From a bacterium (lineage in GTDB: Bacteria > Desulfobacterota > UBA8473): DNA of 16,285 nucleotides. Each line of letters opens with the position of its first letter. Positions within the stretch are counted from its first letter, which is position 1. A program made the translations under genes and the position numbers. The notes under the pieces were generated by a model that saw only the letters and a program-made list of their open reading frames with translations, made no database searches and was not told where the DNA came from. This document shows, one piece after another, positions 15,196 to 16,285 of the stretch. Where the stretch lies: contig WOUX01000024.1 in assembly GCA_009773075.1 (NCBI GenBank), forward strand, positions 1-16,285, written 5' to 3'.

Positions 15196-15203
15196 ATATA
15201 GAT

Positions 15204-15210
15204 AAGGAGG
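15204..15210 (+). promoter_or_regulatory. Ribosome-binding site of ftsZ
   Basis: AAGGAGG at 15204-15210 is 8 bases before ATG 15219. It is a near-perfect site, in keeping with the high FtsZ level cells need. Confidence 0.8.
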
Positions 15211-15218
15211 TATTAACC

Positions 15219-16285
15219 ATGGTGTTTGAAATTAGTGAAAACAGTAAACAGCCGGCTAATATTAAAGTTTTTGGGATCGGAGGCGGCGGATGTAATGCCG
15301 TAAACACTATGATCCTTTCAGAACTGGATGGAGTAGGTTTTATTAGTGCCAATACGGATGCCCAGGCTTTAAGGGCTTCCAAAGCCCCATTGAAATTACA
15401 ATTGGGTCAGAAGTTAACCAAAGGTTTAGGGGCTGGAGCAGATCCTGGAATTGGTAAGAATGCGGCTGAAGAAGACAGAAATCGGATAAGGGAGGTACTG
15501 GCAAACTCGGATATGGTCTTTATTACTGCTGGCATGGGGGGTGGTACTGGAACCGGTGGAGCTCCTGTGGTGGCTGAAATTTCCAAAGAATTGGGAGCAC
15601 TCACAGTAGCTATAGTTACCAAGCCCTTTCTTTTTGAAGGTAAAAAGCGACAGAAGGCAGCGGAAGAAGGGATAATGGAATTGAAAAAGGCAGTGGATAC
15701 CTTAATAATTATCCCCAACCAAAGACTCTTGTCAATTACCGGTAAAAATACCCCTCTGCTTGAGACATTCAAGATGGCTGACGAGGTTTTGCTCCACGCG
15801 GTTAGAGGTATCTCTGATTTAATTATGGTGAATGGTTTAATCAATCTGGACTTTGCTGATGTAAGAACAATAATGTCTGAAAAGGGTATGGCACTTATGG
15901 GAACAGGAACCTCTAATAGCGAAAACAGAGCTGTAGAGGCTGCCCAGCATGCCATATCCAGTCCGCTTTTGCAGGATGTAAGTATAAAAGGAGCCAAGGG
16001 GCTATTGATTAATATCACTGGAGGACCTGACCTGACCCTGTACGAGGTCAATGAAGCATCCACATTGGTCCAGGAACAGGCCCATGAAGATGCGGATATA
16101 ATCTTTGGAGCAGTAATAAATGATGCTATGAATGATGGGCTTCGTGTTACTGTTATTGCTACTGGATTTAACAATGGCGCAGAAGATGTTAGATGTGCTC
16201 CCATGGATGTTTCATCTCTGGCAAAACCTTTCAAAAAGATAAGAAAAGAAGACCATGATATTCCTGCCTATATAAGGAAAGATTG
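15219..16285 (+). CDS. ftsZ: Cell division protein FtsZ, 3' end cut by window edge
   Basis: Tubulin-like GTPase that polymerises into the cytoplasmic division ring. The frame is open from ATG 15219 to the window edge, 355 full codons. GIGGGGCNAVNTM begins the nucleotide-binding domain, the tubulin signature GGGTGTG is at 107-113, and the T7 loop with catalytic Asp is NLDFADVRTIM (N209, D211). The GTPase domain ends near residue 319 (VIATGFNN). A linker of only about 27 residues leads to DIPAYIRK (347-354), the conserved C-terminal peptide that binds FtsA, so only a few codons are probably missing. The short linker suits several non-enterobacterial lineages. The protein's membrane tether, FtsA, is the gene that appears broken just upstream. 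Confidence 0.97.
   Translation, partial: MVFEISENSKQPANIKVFGIGGGGCNAVNTMILSELDGVGFISANTDAQALRASKAPLKLQLGQKLTKGLGAGADPGIGKNAAEEDRNRIREVLANSDMVFITAGMGGGTGTGGAPVVAEISKELGALTVAIVTKPFLFEGKKRQKAAEEGIMELKKAVDTLIIIPNQRLLSITGKNTPLLETFKMADEVLLHAVRGISDLIMVNGLINLDFADVRTIMSEKGMALMGTGTSNSENRAVEAAQHAISSPLLQDVSIKGAKGLLINITGGPDLTLYEVNEASTLVQEQAHEDADIIFGAVINDAMNDGLRVTVIATGFNNGAEDVRCAPMDVSSLAKPFKKIRKEDHDIPAYIRKD

Noticed and set aside
15407..16234. 275-codon open frame on the reverse strand
   Set aside because: It lies exactly opposite ftsZ, which has all its GTPase motifs. The reverse translation is Ser/Pro/Ile-rich with no recognisable domain, a shadow of the real gene.
1..16285. A hidden novel system, mobile gene, RNA gene or CRISPR array
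   Set aside because: Recognisable dcw genes occupy nearly all of the window, no gap exceeds 150 bases, and the repeats present are short tandem or palindromic without spacers. Nothing supports an undescribed system.

Overview
The window is one uninterrupted stretch of a division and cell wall (dcw) cluster. Every gene is on the + strand, in the order ftsI (5' end missing), murE, murF, mraY, murD, ftsW, murG, murC-murB (one fused gene), ddl, ftsQ, ftsA, ftsZ (last few codons missing). The host is a bacterium with meso-diaminopimelate peptidoglycan, since MurE carries the DNPR motif, and with a didermic-type dcw order. Moderate GC (low forties by eye), the PASTA-tailed FtsI and the repeat style would fit a deltaproteobacterial, Nitrospirota-like or neighbouring uncultured lineage. 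That placement is inference, not something the sequence proves.

Layout: 1-1821 ftsI; 1919-4862 murE and murF, overlapping by 8 bases; a 126-base gap with a good promoter candidate; 4989-6065 mraY; 6118-7434 murD; a 144-base gap holding an inverted-repeat element; 7579-13037 ftsW, murG, murCB and ddl, packed with 3 to 16 bases between them; a 90-base gap filled with heptamer repeats; 13128-16285 ftsQ, ftsA and ftsZ. No gene-free stretch exceeds 150 bases, and I found no RNA gene, CRISPR array, transposase or reverse-strand gene.

The genes form one pathway. MurB and MurC make UDP-MurNAc and add L-Ala, MurD adds D-Glu, MurE adds meso-DAP, and MurF adds the D-Ala-D-Ala made by Ddl. MraY moves the product onto undecaprenyl phosphate, MurG adds GlcNAc to give lipid II, and FtsW with FtsI polymerises and cross-links it at the septum. 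FtsZ forms the ring, FtsA anchors it to the membrane, and FtsQ links it to the periplasmic enzymes.

I see no undescribed biological system. Two things stand out. First, ftsA is broken near its 3' end: the conserved C-terminal part, including the membrane-anchoring helix, is intact but in another frame (15049-15195), and about 13 codons seem to be missing at the junction. Second, murC and murB are joined through a linker written in a 7-base tandem repeat, a class of repeat that also fills the ddl-ftsQ gap. Several gene boundaries in this otherwise conserved cluster carry different short repeats.
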